Shown piece by piece: positions 8,182 through 16,723 of a stretch of DNA of 64,000 nt; within the stretch, counting starts at the first letter, position 1; every line of letters starts with the position of its first letter. Made by a program: the position numbers and the translations under genes. Location: contig JAZJZX010000004.1 in the NCBI GenBank assembly GCA_040389445.1, forward strand, positions 62,001 to 126,000, written 5' to 3'. This stretch comes from UBA5189 sp040389445 (GTDB lineage: Bacteria; Chloroflexota; Limnocylindria; Limnocylindrales; CSP1-4). Under the pieces are notes generated by a model. The model saw only the letters and a program-made list of their open reading frames with translations. It did no database searches and was not told the DNA's origin.

Positions 8182-8709
8182 ATGACCGACCATGCCGCGT
8201 TCCACCACGTGGGGCCGATCGCCGCCGAGGTGCGTGCACCCGCTGCACTCATCTACCAGATGCTGGCCGCGATCGGTCAGGGCGCCAAGCGGCCGGGGGA
8301 ACGCGCGGAGATCCTCCAGCGTGACGGCAACGATCTGATCTGCGACTTCTGGACGACCGTGCCGCTCCCCTTCGGCCAGTCGCGTCGAGTCCAGACGCGT
8401 GAATCGGTGCGCCTCGTGCCGCCGGACCGGATCGACTACGAACACCTCAACGGACCCGTCCGCGGCCTGCGGGAATCGATCACCGTCGAATCCGTCGGCC
8501 CGAGGCGGAGCCGTCTCACCTATCGGGGTACGTACCCTTCGGTCGGGCGCCTGGCCGGGTTTGCCTTTCGGGTGATCTCGCGGGCGGCCATCGAGCGGAC
8601 CATGCTCGACCACTTCAATGACCTTCGACGCCGGGCGGAAGAGCGCGCTGCGGAAAGTCGTCTCTTTCGCGACGTACCGGCAGCGTCGGATTCGGAAGGG
8701 GCACCGTGA
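8182..8709 (+). CDS. SRPBCC/polyketide-cyclase-like protein
   Basis: A 175-residue protein with the START/SRPBCC pattern: an opening strand (IAAEVRAPAALIYQMLAAIG), a strand-rich core (RIDYEHLNGPVRGLRESITVE), and a long C-terminal helix that packs over the cavity (FAFRVISRAAIERTMLDHFNDLRRRAEE). The ligand is unknown. ATG 8182 starts the conserved domain. The 219 bp upstream, shared with the divergent dsbA-like gene, contain no recognisable gene. Confidence 0.65.
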   Translation: MTDHAAFHHVGPIAAEVRAPAALIYQMLAAIGQGAKRPGERAEILQRDGNDLICDFWTTVPLPFGQSRRVQTRESVRLVPPDRIDYEHLNGPVRGLRESITVESVGPRRSRLTYRGTYPSVGRLAGFAFRVISRAAIERTMLDHFNDLRRRAEERAAESRLFRDVPAASDSEGAP

Positions 8710-8756
8710 CCGGCATTACGGCCCGAGGCGGCCGCAGGGCGTAGGTTCGGGCCACG

Positions 8757-9968
8757 ATGACTCGCCTGATCCGGCTCGCCATGGCGCTCGCTCTGGTCGC
8801 AACGGCCTGCGGCCCCGGCCGGGCGACCACCTCACCAGGGGGTGACCAGGTGGCTCCGTCCGGTTCGCCCGTCGCCGGGGCGTCGGGTTCCGTGCTCCCG
8901 GACCTCGGTGCGCTGCGTGTCTCGACGGAGGCCTGGCGAACCGATTTCACCCGGACCAACGTGGATCTCGGCGATTTCCTGTCCGGAGGACCCGGCAAGG
9001 ACGGGATCCCGGCCATTGACAACCCGGTGTTTGAATCCATCGAGGCGGCACGAATTTGGCTCGGCGATCGCTCGCCGGTCATCAGTTTCGACATCGGTGG
9101 CCAGGCCCGGGCCTATCCACTCGCGGTCCTGATCTGGCACGAGATCGTGAACGACACGGTCGGCGGTGTGCCGGTGGTCGTCACGTTCTGCCCGCTGTGC
9201 AATACCGCGCTTGTCTTCAAGCGCGAACTCGACGGCGTCATTCACGACTTCGGAACCACCGGCAACCTCCGGTACAGCGATCTGGTGATGTACGACCGCC
9301 AGACGGAATCCTGGTGGCAGCAGGCGACCGGCGGGGCAATCGTCGGTCAGCTCACCGGAGCGCAACTCGAGTTCATCCCGGCGCAGATCATCTCCCTCGC
9401 AAACTTCGCCGCCGCCCATCCGGATGGCACGGTCCTGAGCCGTCGGACCGGGTACTCCCGTGATTACGGTCAGAACCCCTACGTGGGGTACGACACGGTG
9501 GACCAGAACCCGTTCCTGTTCGAGGGCGTGGTCGACGGCCGCATTCCACCCAAGGAGCGGGTCGTGACCATCGGCGAGGGCGCCCAGGCGCTGGCGTTCC
9601 CGTTCTCCGAACTCCGCAAGGTGGGCGTTGGAGAAGCAAAGCTCGATGCCGAGCCGATCGTGGTGTTCTGGATGCCCGGGACTGCGTCCGCCTTGAATGG
9701 GCCCACCATCGACACGAGTGACGACATCGGTTCCACCGGTGTGTTCCGACCGGTTGCCGGCGGTCGCCAGCTGACATTCCGGCGCGACGGACCCGGTGAG
9801 GATGCCCGGATCGTGGACATCGAGACGGGCTCCGTGTGGTCCGTTACCGGTCGCGCGATTGCCGGCCCGCTGGCGGACGCGCAGCTGGAGCCTGTTGTCA
9901 GCGGGAATCACTTCTGGTTTGCCTGGGCCGCATTCTCGCCCCAGACGACGATCTGGCAGGCTCCGTGA
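8757..9968 (+). CDS. DUF3179 lipoprotein
   Basis: 403 residues with an N-terminal signal and lipobox (ALVATAC, Cys about 20), then a DUF3179 domain: IPAIDNPVFES, YPLAVLIWHEIVND, and TFCPLCNTALVF with a CxxC-like pair. The family is widespread and uncharacterised; its conserved Cys and His residues suggest metal or redox chemistry. It is the first of three lipoprotein genes linked by GTGA overlaps. The next encodes a TlpA-like thioredoxin, which could act on this protein's cysteines. That link is inference. Confidence 0.8.
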   Translation: MTRLIRLAMALALVATACGPGRATTSPGGDQVAPSGSPVAGASGSVLPDLGALRVSTEAWRTDFTRTNVDLGDFLSGGPGKDGIPAIDNPVFESIEAARIWLGDRSPVISFDIGGQARAYPLAVLIWHEIVNDTVGGVPVVVTFCPLCNTALVFKRELDGVIHDFGTTGNLRYSDLVMYDRQTESWWQQATGGAIVGQLTGAQLEFIPAQIISLANFAAAHPDGTVLSRRTGYSRDYGQNPYVGYDTVDQNPFLFEGVVDGRIPPKERVVTIGEGAQALAFPFSELRKVGVGEAKLDAEPIVVFWMPGTASALNGPTIDTSDDIGSTGVFRPVAGGRQLTFRRDGPGEDARIVDIETGSVWSVTGRAIAGPLADAQLEPVVSGNHFWFAWAAFSPQTTIWQAP

Positions 9969-10486
9969 GGTGCGCACCGATCATCGCGGCGATGGTGCTC
10001 GTGATCGCTGGATGCGGGCAACCGGGCGCCGCCCCCTCCGCCGAACGGATCGACTGGCGTGCCGCCTCGCTGACCGACGCCCGAACCGGCGAGACCTTCA
10101 GCATCGACGATCTACGCGGAAAGCTGGTGGCCGTCGAGCCGATGGCGCTGTGGTGCGTCAACTGCCAGTTCCAGCAGCGTGAGGTTGCCGCGGCGCTCAA
10201 GCTGGTGGGCCAGTCCGATCTCGTCGTTCTCAGCCTGGATGTGGACCCCAATGAGCAGTCGGCCGCGCTGGCGCAGTACGCGGACGACCAGGCCTTCTCG
10301 TGGCGTTTTGCCGTCGCCTCCCGCGACCTGGCTCGTTCCCTGGCGGCCGCATTCGGAGATCAGGTCCTCTCGCCGCCGTCGACACCCATGATCCTCATCG
10401 GTCCGGACGGCACGATCATCGAACAGCACCTGGGGATCCGCGGTTCCGCCGATCTCGCGGACCTCTTCGAGCAGCATGTGCCGTGA
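9965..10486 (+). CDS. TlpA-like thioredoxin-fold lipoprotein (CVNC)
   Basis: A 173-residue lipoprotein (lipobox VIAGC, Cys17) with a thioredoxin/AhpC-TSA fold. The active site is CVNC at 64-67 in MALWCVNCQFQQRE, and the cis-Pro region is STPMILIGPDG. The CVNC motif is unusual compared with the CxPC of most TlpA proteins. GTG 9965 overlaps the DUF3179 stop. It is probably an extracytoplasmic thiol reductase recharged by CcdA. Confidence 0.85.
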   Translation: MRCAPIIAAMVLVIAGCGQPGAAPSAERIDWRAASLTDARTGETFSIDDLRGKLVAVEPMALWCVNCQFQQREVAAALKLVGQSDLVVLSLDVDPNEQSAALAQYADDQAFSWRFAVASRDLARSLAAAFGDQVLSPPSTPMILIGPDGTIIEQHLGIRGSADLADLFEQHVP

Positions 10487-11334
10487 GCCGGCGTCGCGCC
10501 ATGGCCCTGATTGGCGTCCTCCTCCTGCAGGCGTGCGGTCCATCGGCAACTCCTGGCCCGAGCACCAACGGACCGGCCGCCGGAGCCACTGAGGACGGTC
10601 TGGTCCTGTGGCTCGCCGTGGATCAGGCTGCCGTCCCACCCGGCGGCGAACTGCGGTTCCACGCCCAGGTCAGGAACACGGCGTCGAACCCGGTCCTGTG
10701 GTGGGGTGGCGATTGTCGTCTCGAAGGGGCAATCACCGTTGCGGCCGGCGACGGCGAGGAGCCCTCGGACGGTCTGGACTGGACCGGTGACGCGGGTGCC
10801 CTGAAGGTGCGCCTCCTCGCCGGGTCAGGCAGGCCGGGATCGCCCAGGACCGTGGCGGCCTCTGCCAACGACACCACATGTCGGGTGGACCGGGGCTTCA
10901 ACGCCCTTCGGCCGCAGGACGCAATCGACATCGACACCACCTGGTCGGCCAGCGACCTGATCGGCGCGCCGCTTGCGCCGGGCTCCTATCGAGTGATCGC
11001 CACCTTTCCTCGCGTTCGTTCCAACATCGTCGCGGATCCGGCGTTGATCGATCTCACGAGGGACCTGGCCACGGTCGCCACGGTCGTGGAGATCCAGGTG
11101 GGCCCGGTTGCCGGGTCCAGGGTGTCCGCGGCCGATGCCGTCGACATCGCCCTTGGCACGCCTGCCTTCGCCCGCTGGATCGGAGCGCACCCGGCACCCA
11201 CCTGGAGTGGCACATCGCTCCGCTGGGTGGACGGCACCTGGCACGTCGAGATTCGGACGACGACCGGAGCGTCCGCCAACCTCAATGTGGACGGAGGCTC
11301 CGGGACGATCACGGTGCTCCAGCTTGGGCGCTGA
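10483..11334 (+). CDS. Uncharacterised lipoprotein
   Basis: A 283-residue secreted protein with a lipobox (LLLQAC, Cys about 18), a short Pro/Ser/Thr linker, and a beta-sandwich-like domain (LVLWLAVDQAAVPPGGELRFHAQVRN). This is followed by a segment with CR (Cys near 128) and a C-terminal domain resembling PepSY-like strands (WVDGTWHVEIRTTTGA). I do not recognise a named family. Its GTG start overlaps the upstream TlpA stop, so it is the third member of that operon. Confidence 0.65.
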   Translation: MSRRRAMALIGVLLLQACGPSATPGPSTNGPAAGATEDGLVLWLAVDQAAVPPGGELRFHAQVRNTASNPVLWWGGDCRLEGAITVAAGDGEEPSDGLDWTGDAGALKVRLLAGSGRPGSPRTVAASANDTTCRVDRGFNALRPQDAIDIDTTWSASDLIGAPLAPGSYRVIATFPRVRSNIVADPALIDLTRDLATVATVVEIQVGPVAGSRVSAADAVDIALGTPAFARWIGAHPAPTWSGTSLRWVDGTWHVEIRTTTGASANLNVDGGSGTITVLQLGR

Positions 11335-11442
11335 ACAGGCCCCCAGGTGCCGCGTGGGGCACGTCCGGCCCGGTACGAGGCAGGCCGGATCCGCGCTGTG
11401 GCGGGGCGGCAAGCCTGCGCCGCCGGCCGGGCGCGAGGGAGA

Positions 11443-11919
11443 TCAGCGGGCGAAGCCCACCTCCTGACGCTGCGCCGCCCGTCCCCACAGGAAGCCGAGG
11501 GCCGCGCCCCACATCAGGTGGCCCGCGAAGAACGCCGCGGCGTTCAGGTTGAGCATCAGCTGGTCCACTGCCGGAACGACCACGAACCACATTGCGGCGA
11601 ACACCGCGGCACCCCAGGCCATGCCGGCCACGAGGGTCGCTGCGGTCGAGAGTGCGCGGCGAGCGACGACGACGCCGAAGATCGCACCGAGGATCACCGA
11701 GTTCATCATGTGGCCCATCAGGCCGATCACGAGCGCCGGAGCGTTGAATTCGATGGGGTTGGATGCTCCCTGGAGGTCGCGAACGACCGTCGCACCGATC
11801 GCGATCGGGGCCCCGAAGAAGCCGGCTCCGTCGGGAATGACCGCCTCGACGATCATCTCCCACATCGCGATGACCAGGCTGGCGATGATGCCGGCCGCGA
11901 TGATGCGCCGCGTACTCAT
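11443..11919 (-). CDS. Small uncharacterised membrane protein
   Basis: 158 residues with four predicted hydrophobic helices: 7-27, about 65-85, 95-115 and 130-150. Gly/Ala-rich helix faces and GLMGHMMNSVILG and FFAGHLMWGAALG repeats suggest an internal duplication. No family is recognised with certainty. It converges with the lipoprotein operon and has an RBS-like GGAGAACACC before ATG 11919. Confidence 0.6.
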   Translation of the reverse strand: MSTRRIIAAGIIASLVIAMWEMIVEAVIPDGAGFFGAPIAIGATVVRDLQGASNPIEFNAPALVIGLMGHMMNSVILGAIFGVVVARRALSTAATLVAGMAWGAAVFAAMWFVVVPAVDQLMLNLNAAAFFAGHLMWGAALGFLWGRAAQRQEVGFAR

Positions 11920-11995
11920 GGTGTTCTCCTGCGCTCCCTGCGGACCGCGACACGTGCCGCAGACTCGCCGAACGAGCGTAGGGACGCAGGCCCGG

Positions 11996-12988
11996 TCAGG
12001 CTGTAGCGTCCATCACCAGCGATGGCGCTCGAGCCGGCGCGGCGGGCTCGCCCTGGGATCGAGGTGACGGGCGGCGAACGATGGCCGCGAAGTACCCGAG
12101 GTCGCCCCGATCCACCGCGTCCCGGATGTCGTTCGCGAGGCGACGTGCGTCGGCGGGGCCCAGGCCATCAAAGCCCGGGGACGCCACGAGCCCGCCCAGC
12201 GCTGCGAGGTTGATCCCCAGGTCCCTGGTCGCAATGGCGGCCAGACCGATGCGTGCCTCGGCCCGATCGATGAGCTCCAGGATCGATGCTGATCGATCCC
12301 ACCGTTGTTCCAGAACGAAGCCAGCCTCAGCCACGAGCGCCTCGAACTCGTCCATGCGCCAGGCGTCGGCCACGCACAGCGCTGCCCCCAGGATCGGGTG
12401 CGTGGCAAGAGCGGACACGGCTGCCGGTTCCGTCTCGACGTCGCTCAGGAGGAGTCGGGCATCGGGCTTGAGGACCCGGTACAGCTCCGCCAGGGCGGGC
12501 ACGCGCGAGGTCGTGGACAGCACGCACTCAGCCAGGACTCCGTCGAAGGTCTCCGCTTCGAACGGAAGGGCCACGAGGTCGGCGGTCTGCCAGCGCACCC
12601 GGGTGGATTGCTCGCGGTTCGCAGCGCGTGCGATCACCGCGGCGCTCGCGTCCACCGCGTCTACCTGGAGGCCGAACGCAGCTGCGGCCAGCCGCGCGCT
12701 CGCTCCGAGTCCGCAGCCCGCGTCGAGGAGCCGGGCTCCAGGACGAAGCCCCGATGCCGTCAGGAGCTCGCGGGTGCTCGCAAGCCCGCCGGGATGGAAC
12801 GATTCGCCGACGATCAGCTCGGCCAGGGGACTGCCGTACAGCGACGAACAGCAGGCCACCACATCGACGCGGCTCCCGGGACGCTGATCCGGCGCCGGCG
12901 AAAGCCCCGGCGACGGCGCCGGCGAAAGCCCCGGCGACGGCCCCGGCGTCGTCGGCCGGGCGAAGGTGCCTCGAGGCTCCATGGTCAT
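11996..12988 (-). CDS. SAM-dependent methyltransferase paired with a radical SAM enzyme
   Basis: 330 residues. A class I methyltransferase has motif I LLDAGCGLGASARLA and post-motifs DAVDASAAVIARA, LPFEAETFDGVLAECVLS and LYRVLKPDARLLLSDVE. An N-terminal segment CCSSLYGSPLAELIVG and SFHPGG resembles the DVU_1556-like family of methyltransferases. ATG 12988 overlaps the stop of the upstream radical SAM gene (ATGA), so the pair is translationally coupled. A repeat-encoded PSPGLSPAP linker begins the protein. A role in modifying the same product as the radical SAM enzyme is inferred. Confidence 0.75.
   Translation of the reverse strand: MTMEPRGTFARPTTPGPSPGLSPAPSPGLSPAPDQRPGSRVDVVACCSSLYGSPLAELIVGESFHPGGLASTRELLTASGLRPGARLLDAGCGLGASARLAAAAFGLQVDAVDASAAVIARAANREQSTRVRWQTADLVALPFEAETFDGVLAECVLSTTSRVPALAELYRVLKPDARLLLSDVETEPAAVSALATHPILGAALCVADAWRMDEFEALVAEAGFVLEQRWDRSASILELIDRAEARIGLAAIATRDLGINLAALGGLVASPGFDGLGPADARRLANDIRDAVDRGDLGYFAAIVRRPSPRSQGEPAAPARAPSLVMDATA
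12890..12950. repeat. 24-bp tandem repeat in methyltransferase 5' end
   Basis: Two and a half copies of a GCCCCGGCGACGGCGCCGGC-type unit on the minus strand encode PSPGLSPAP repeats at residues about 12-30. Confidence 0.75.
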
Positions 12989-14454
12989 GCCGGCGCGTGG
13001 ACCACGGGGATGGCCCGACCACCTCGGCGACGGGCGGCGAGACGCTCGCGGGTCTCCTCGCGGTACCCGACCGTGTTGTAGGTGCAGAAGGGGATCATCC
13101 GGCCATCGTCCTGAAGGATCCCGATGCAGCACTTCATGGCCTTCTTCACGTCGAACGTCCAGGGATCGAGGAAATCGCGCATCTGGACCATGAAGATCCG
13201 GCGCGCGAGGTCGGTCAGCGCGGGCAGGTCGAGGTCGCAGGCCGCGCATACGAACGCCTCGGCCTGCGTTTCACCCGGAACGGAGCCGGCCGACCAGAGT
13301 GATTCCAGGGCATGGAGCACGTCCCGGTCGATCCCGGGCATGGACCGGTTCGTGATGTAGTCGAGGTACTGATCCACCTCCAGGACGCGGGGCAGCGGGA
13401 TGACCTCGCCGTCGTCCCCAAGGTAGGCGTAGGTCACCGAGCTGCACGTCGGGAAGCAGCACGGAATGGGCACGAAGTCGCTGGCCCTGAAGGTGCCCCC
13501 GGGGTGCGCGTCGAGGGAACGGAGGACATCCGGGATCGTCATGCGGCGCATCGGATCGTGGTCCGGGTGCCGGCCGCTGTGGGTCACGGGCTGGAACATG
13601 ACGCCGCGAACGGCGGGATGTTTGAGCCCGAACTCGACGATGGCGCCGGCCTCGTGCTCGTTGACGTCGCGTTCGATCGCCGCCACGAGCATGACGTGGA
13701 GGTCTGCCTCGGCCAGCCGGTCCAGCGCCCGAAGCTTGGTTTCCAGAAGCGGTTCGCCGCGGATGATGCGGTACGTGTCGTCGGTCAACCCGTCGAATTG
13801 GAGATAGACCAGTGGCCGACGCGCGGCGAAGCCCTCGAACCAGGCCGGATCGTTGGCGATCCGGACACCGTTGGTATTGACCATCACGTACCCGATGTCG
13901 CGGGCTTTCGCCGCGTCGATCATCGAGAACAGGTCGGGATGGATGGTCGGCTCACCGCCCGAGAACTGGACCACTTCCGGGTGCCCTTCGAGTTCGACGA
14001 ACCGGTCGAGCATCCGCTCGACCTCGGGCACGGTCAGGTTGAACCCGGCGCCGGCATTGGCGAAGCAGACGGGGCAGTCGAGATTGCAGGCCGTGTTGAT
14101 CTCGATCAAGGCAAGGCAGGTGTGCTGGCGGTGTTCCGGGCACAGCCCGCAGTCGAGCGGACAACCGCGTGCCACCTCGGTCGAGATACGCGCGGGCGCC
14201 TGTCCCGGCTTGTTGTACTTCGCCTGGTCCACGTACGCCCGGGCGTCGGCATAGATGAGGCCCTCGAACCAGCCGTGGGTCTCGCAGCGCTTGCGCATGA
14301 AGGCCGATCCGTCCCGCAGGAGGATCTGGGCATCGATCACCACGCGGCATGTCGGGCAGATGGACCGCGTGAGTTCGTGGAGGATTTCGCCCTCGGGCCG
14401 AGGGCTGGGCGGAAGGCTCGCGGCCATCGCGCCTGCCAGTGGCCCGGTCGTCAA
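12985..14454 (-). CDS. Radical SAM enzyme of the Tes/MJ0619-like group
   Basis: A 489-residue radical SAM protein. The cluster-binding CxxxCxxC is C123, C127, C130 (ACNLDCPVC). Extra cysteines precede it (C33/C36, C57, C98, C102, C105, C113) and follow it (FVPIPCCFPTCSS, FVCAACD, KCCIGILQ), which suggests an N-terminal zinc-ribbon-like part and additional metal clusters. Also present are the SAM-binding FSGGEPTIHP and VNTNGVRI. This layout matches archaeal tetraether synthase Tes and MJ0619-like enzymes, which couple or methylate unactivated carbons. Start TTG 14454 overlaps the upstream stop; ATG 14427 is the alternative. The substrate is unknown. Confidence 0.8.
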   Translation of the reverse strand: MTTGPLAGAMAASLPPSPRPEGEILHELTRSICPTCRVVIDAQILLRDGSAFMRKRCETHGWFEGLIYADARAYVDQAKYNKPGQAPARISTEVARGCPLDCGLCPEHRQHTCLALIEINTACNLDCPVCFANAGAGFNLTVPEVERMLDRFVELEGHPEVVQFSGGEPTIHPDLFSMIDAAKARDIGYVMVNTNGVRIANDPAWFEGFAARRPLVYLQFDGLTDDTYRIIRGEPLLETKLRALDRLAEADLHVMLVAAIERDVNEHEAGAIVEFGLKHPAVRGVMFQPVTHSGRHPDHDPMRRMTIPDVLRSLDAHPGGTFRASDFVPIPCCFPTCSSVTYAYLGDDGEVIPLPRVLEVDQYLDYITNRSMPGIDRDVLHALESLWSAGSVPGETQAEAFVCAACDLDLPALTDLARRIFMVQMRDFLDPWTFDVKKAMKCCIGILQDDGRMIPFCTYNTVGYREETRERLAARRRGGRAIPVVHAPA

Positions 14455-15050
14455 CGCCCGGCCGCGCCGGCCAGGCGTTCGCCGGCCAGCCGTTCGCCGG
14501 CCAGCCGTTCGCCGGCCAGCCGTTCGCCGGCTTCGATGCGATCCGGCAGGCGGTTCTCGGCGGGCGTCAACGGGCAGGAGAAGTGCGGCGAGTACGCACA
14601 GAAGGGGTGGTAGGCAGCGTTGAAGTCGAGGACATACGTCCCGTCTGCCTCGGGCTCGAGGTCCAGGTAACGGCCGGCACCGTAGGTTTCCGTGCCGCTG
14701 GTGGCATCGAGAAACGGCACGAACAGGGAACCATTCGCCGGCCCCAGCGCATAGGCGACGAGGGAGCGGGGTTCGTTCCTGATGCGGAACCGCAGCGATC
14801 CGAGCCGCCGGGCCGGGCGCGGGTTGTTGTCCGAGGTGGCAATCATGAATTCGGCCGGTGCGTCTCCCTCGCAGGGCTGCAGATGCAGGTCCTCGAAACG
14901 AAGGGCGGGGTCAACGGCGTAGTACGCGAGGCCGGCGAATTCGGCGCGCTGATGGGCCGGGATCGGGCTGTGCCCCGAAGAACGAAAGAACGCGTCCTTG
15001 GCCGCCCGGTCCTGCGCCAGGTGAGCCGCGTAGTCGTCGGGGCCGTGCAT
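14451..15050 (-). CDS. DUF1684 protein
   Basis: A 199-residue cytoplasmic protein with the DUF1684 signature in its C-terminal half: DLEPEADGTYVLDFNAAYHP, then FCAYSPHFSCPLTPAENRLP. The function of the family is unknown. The tail consists of four ERLAG repeats encoded by a 15-bp tandem repeat. ATG 15050 fits the family start. Its stop overlaps the TTG of the radical SAM gene, placing it first in a three-gene operon with the methyltransferase. Confidence 0.8.
   Translation of the reverse strand: MHGPDDYAAHLAQDRAAKDAFFRSSGHSPIPAHQRAEFAGLAYYAVDPALRFEDLHLQPCEGDAPAEFMIATSDNNPRPARRLGSLRFRIRNEPRSLVAYALGPANGSLFVPFLDATSGTETYGAGRYLDLEPEADGTYVLDFNAAYHPFCAYSPHFSCPLTPAENRLPDRIEAGERLAGERLAGERLAGERLAGAAGR
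14475..14534. repeat. 15-bp tandem repeat at DUF1684 3' end
   Basis: Four near-perfect copies of CGTTCGCCGGCCAGC encode the C-terminal ERLAG repeats on the minus strand and end just before the radical SAM start. Confidence 0.85.
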
Positions 15051-15212
15051 GGATCGCCTTCCTCGGGGCTTCAGGAATGGTTGCATCCGGCGTCGGCTGT
15101 TGAGCGACCCGCGCGCGGCGCATTGCTGATGGGGCATGCTGGCAGGCCGCTGTCAGCGCCGCCGTAACCTCCCCCACAGCCAGCGCGCCAAACGAGGCGA
15201 AGAACCCGCGGC

Positions 15213-15926
15213 TCAGGAGCCCCCGTAGAGCGGGATGCGGGCTCCGTTCACGACGCCGGCTTCGTCCGAGAGCAGATACATCACGGCCGCCGAGATCTCC
15301 TCCGGCGTGGTCCACGACGCGTTTTTGGGGGTGGGCTCCGAATCGCGGACGCGACCCTTGTCAATCGTCCGGACGAGCAGCATGTTCACCGTCGTCCCGC
15401 TTTCCGCGAGCTCGCGCGACAGGGTGACGAGCAGGGCCTCCTGCGCCGCCTTGCCGACCGCGTAGGCAGACATCCTGGCCGTCGGATGGGAGGCAATCGG
15501 CGACGAGATCGCCACGATTCGACCCCAGTCGCGCGTTGCGAGGTGGGGCGCGAGGGCACGCGTTACATGGAGCGTGGTCCAGAGATGCTGGTCGAGCATC
15601 GAGGTGAAGGTGTCGAGTGGCGTCTCGCTGACCGTGGTGCCCCCGGCCCATCCGCCAACGACATGGACGAGGATGTCGGCATGGCCGAAGTGGGCGATGA
15701 CGGCATCGATCGCGGAGGCTGTCGCCTCCGGGTCCGTGAGGCCGGCAGACCTGCCGACCCAGCGATCCGGCGGCAGCCCCAGCTCCGAGGCGACGGCCTC
15801 GAGACGATCGAGGTGCGTCCCCAGGAGCGCCAGCCGCGCACCCGCCGCGGCCAGATCCCGAGTGACGACCATCCCGAGAGCGCCGGTCGCTCCGGTGACG
15901 ATCGCGACGCGATCACGCAGGTCCAT
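15213..15926 (-). CDS. Short-chain dehydrogenase/reductase (SDR)
   Basis: 237 residues. Classical SDR features are a cofactor-binding TGATGALG near residue 13, the NxxG-equivalent VHVVGG, catalytic Ser in ISSPIASH and YAVGK (Tyr-xxx-Lys). NAD(P)-dependent alcohol or ketone chemistry is expected; the substrate is unknown. ATG 15926 lies 14 nt inside the 3' end of the ribA gene. A longer 5' extension is possible but lacks family similarity. Confidence 0.85.
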   Translation of the reverse strand: MDLRDRVAIVTGATGALGMVVTRDLAAAGARLALLGTHLDRLEAVASELGLPPDRWVGRSAGLTDPEATASAIDAVIAHFGHADILVHVVGGWAGGTTVSETPLDTFTSMLDQHLWTTLHVTRALAPHLATRDWGRIVAISSPIASHPTARMSAYAVGKAAQEALLVTLSRELAESGTTVNMLLVRTIDKGRVRDSEPTPKNASWTTPEEISAAVMYLLSDEAGVVNGARIPLYGGS

Positions 15927-16686
15927 CGGCGTACTCCTCGAGCATGTCAATGGCATCCGGGGTCATGCCGCCCACGATCGGATGGTCCATCTGCTCGCGC
16001 GGGCGCACCTTGCCATCGAGGTCGAACAGGTGACCGGACTTGGTTGCCTTGGTCTCCAGATAGAATCGGTTGTTCTCGTTCGGCGGGATCACGAGCGGGA
16101 TGCGGCCCGTCACCCGTACGCCCAGGGCCTCGAGGCCGGCGATCTTGCGCGGGTTGTTCGTCATCAGCCGGATCGACCGGACTTGAAGCAGCGAGAGCAT
16201 GTGGGCAGCGACCGCGTAGTCGCGCTCATCGTCCCCGAATCCGAGAGCGAGATTGGCCTCGACGGTATCCAGGCCGTGATCCTGGAGGCCGTAGGCACGG
16301 AGCTTGTTGAGGAGGCCGATTCCCCGCCCTTCCTGGCGCAGGTAGAGCACGATGCCGCGGTCCTCGGCCGCAATCGCCCGGAGCGAAGCTTCCAGCTGGT
16401 CACGACAGTCGCAGCGCAGCGAGCCGATCGCATCGCCGGTGAGGCACTCCGAGTGGATCCGGACGGGAATGTCCTCCGCGCCGAGCGGGTCGCCGTGGAC
16501 GATCGCGACGTGGTCCTTCTCGTCCCGATCGTTCCAGAACGCCACGATGTGGAAGTCGCCGAAGCGTGATGGCAGGTCGGCGACCGCCGCGATCTTCACG
16601 CACACGCGGTCGGGCCCGATTCCGGGACACTCATGGTCGCGCCCCGACTCGAGGAGCTCATCGAAACTGAGATGCCGAAGGCCCAT
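15913..16686 (-). CDS. ribA: GTP cyclohydrolase II
   Basis: 257 residues, stand-alone GTP cyclohydrolase II, the first committed step of riboflavin synthesis (GTP to 2,5-diamino-6-ribosylaminopyrimidinone phosphate). Zinc ligands C81, C92 and C94 are in HSECLTGDAIGSLRCDC. The active-site RQEGRGIGLLNK and the NPRKIAGLEALGV block are intact. The usual fused DHBP synthase (RibB) half is absent, and no other rib genes are adjacent. ATG 16686 fits; an in-frame upstream extension is basic and unlike the family. Confidence 0.92.
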   Translation of the reverse strand: MGLRHLSFDELLESGRDHECPGIGPDRVCVKIAAVADLPSRFGDFHIVAFWNDRDEKDHVAIVHGDPLGAEDIPVRIHSECLTGDAIGSLRCDCRDQLEASLRAIAAEDRGIVLYLRQEGRGIGLLNKLRAYGLQDHGLDTVEANLALGFGDDERDYAVAAHMLSLLQVRSIRLMTNNPRKIAGLEALGVRVTGRIPLVIPPNENNRFYLETKATKSGHLFDLDGKVRPREQMDHPIVGGMTPDAIDMLEEYADGPA

Positions 16687-16723
16687 GGTCAATCGGTCCC
16701 CACGTTCAGGCTCGCGTGTGCAT

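Noticed and set aside
6214..8709. 831-codon plus-strand frame covering the CcdA and DsbA-like genes
   Set aside because: Only the final 175 codons (from 8182) encode a protein-like sequence. The rest is the antisense of the two redox genes, rich in Arg/His/Pro; high GC makes such frames common.
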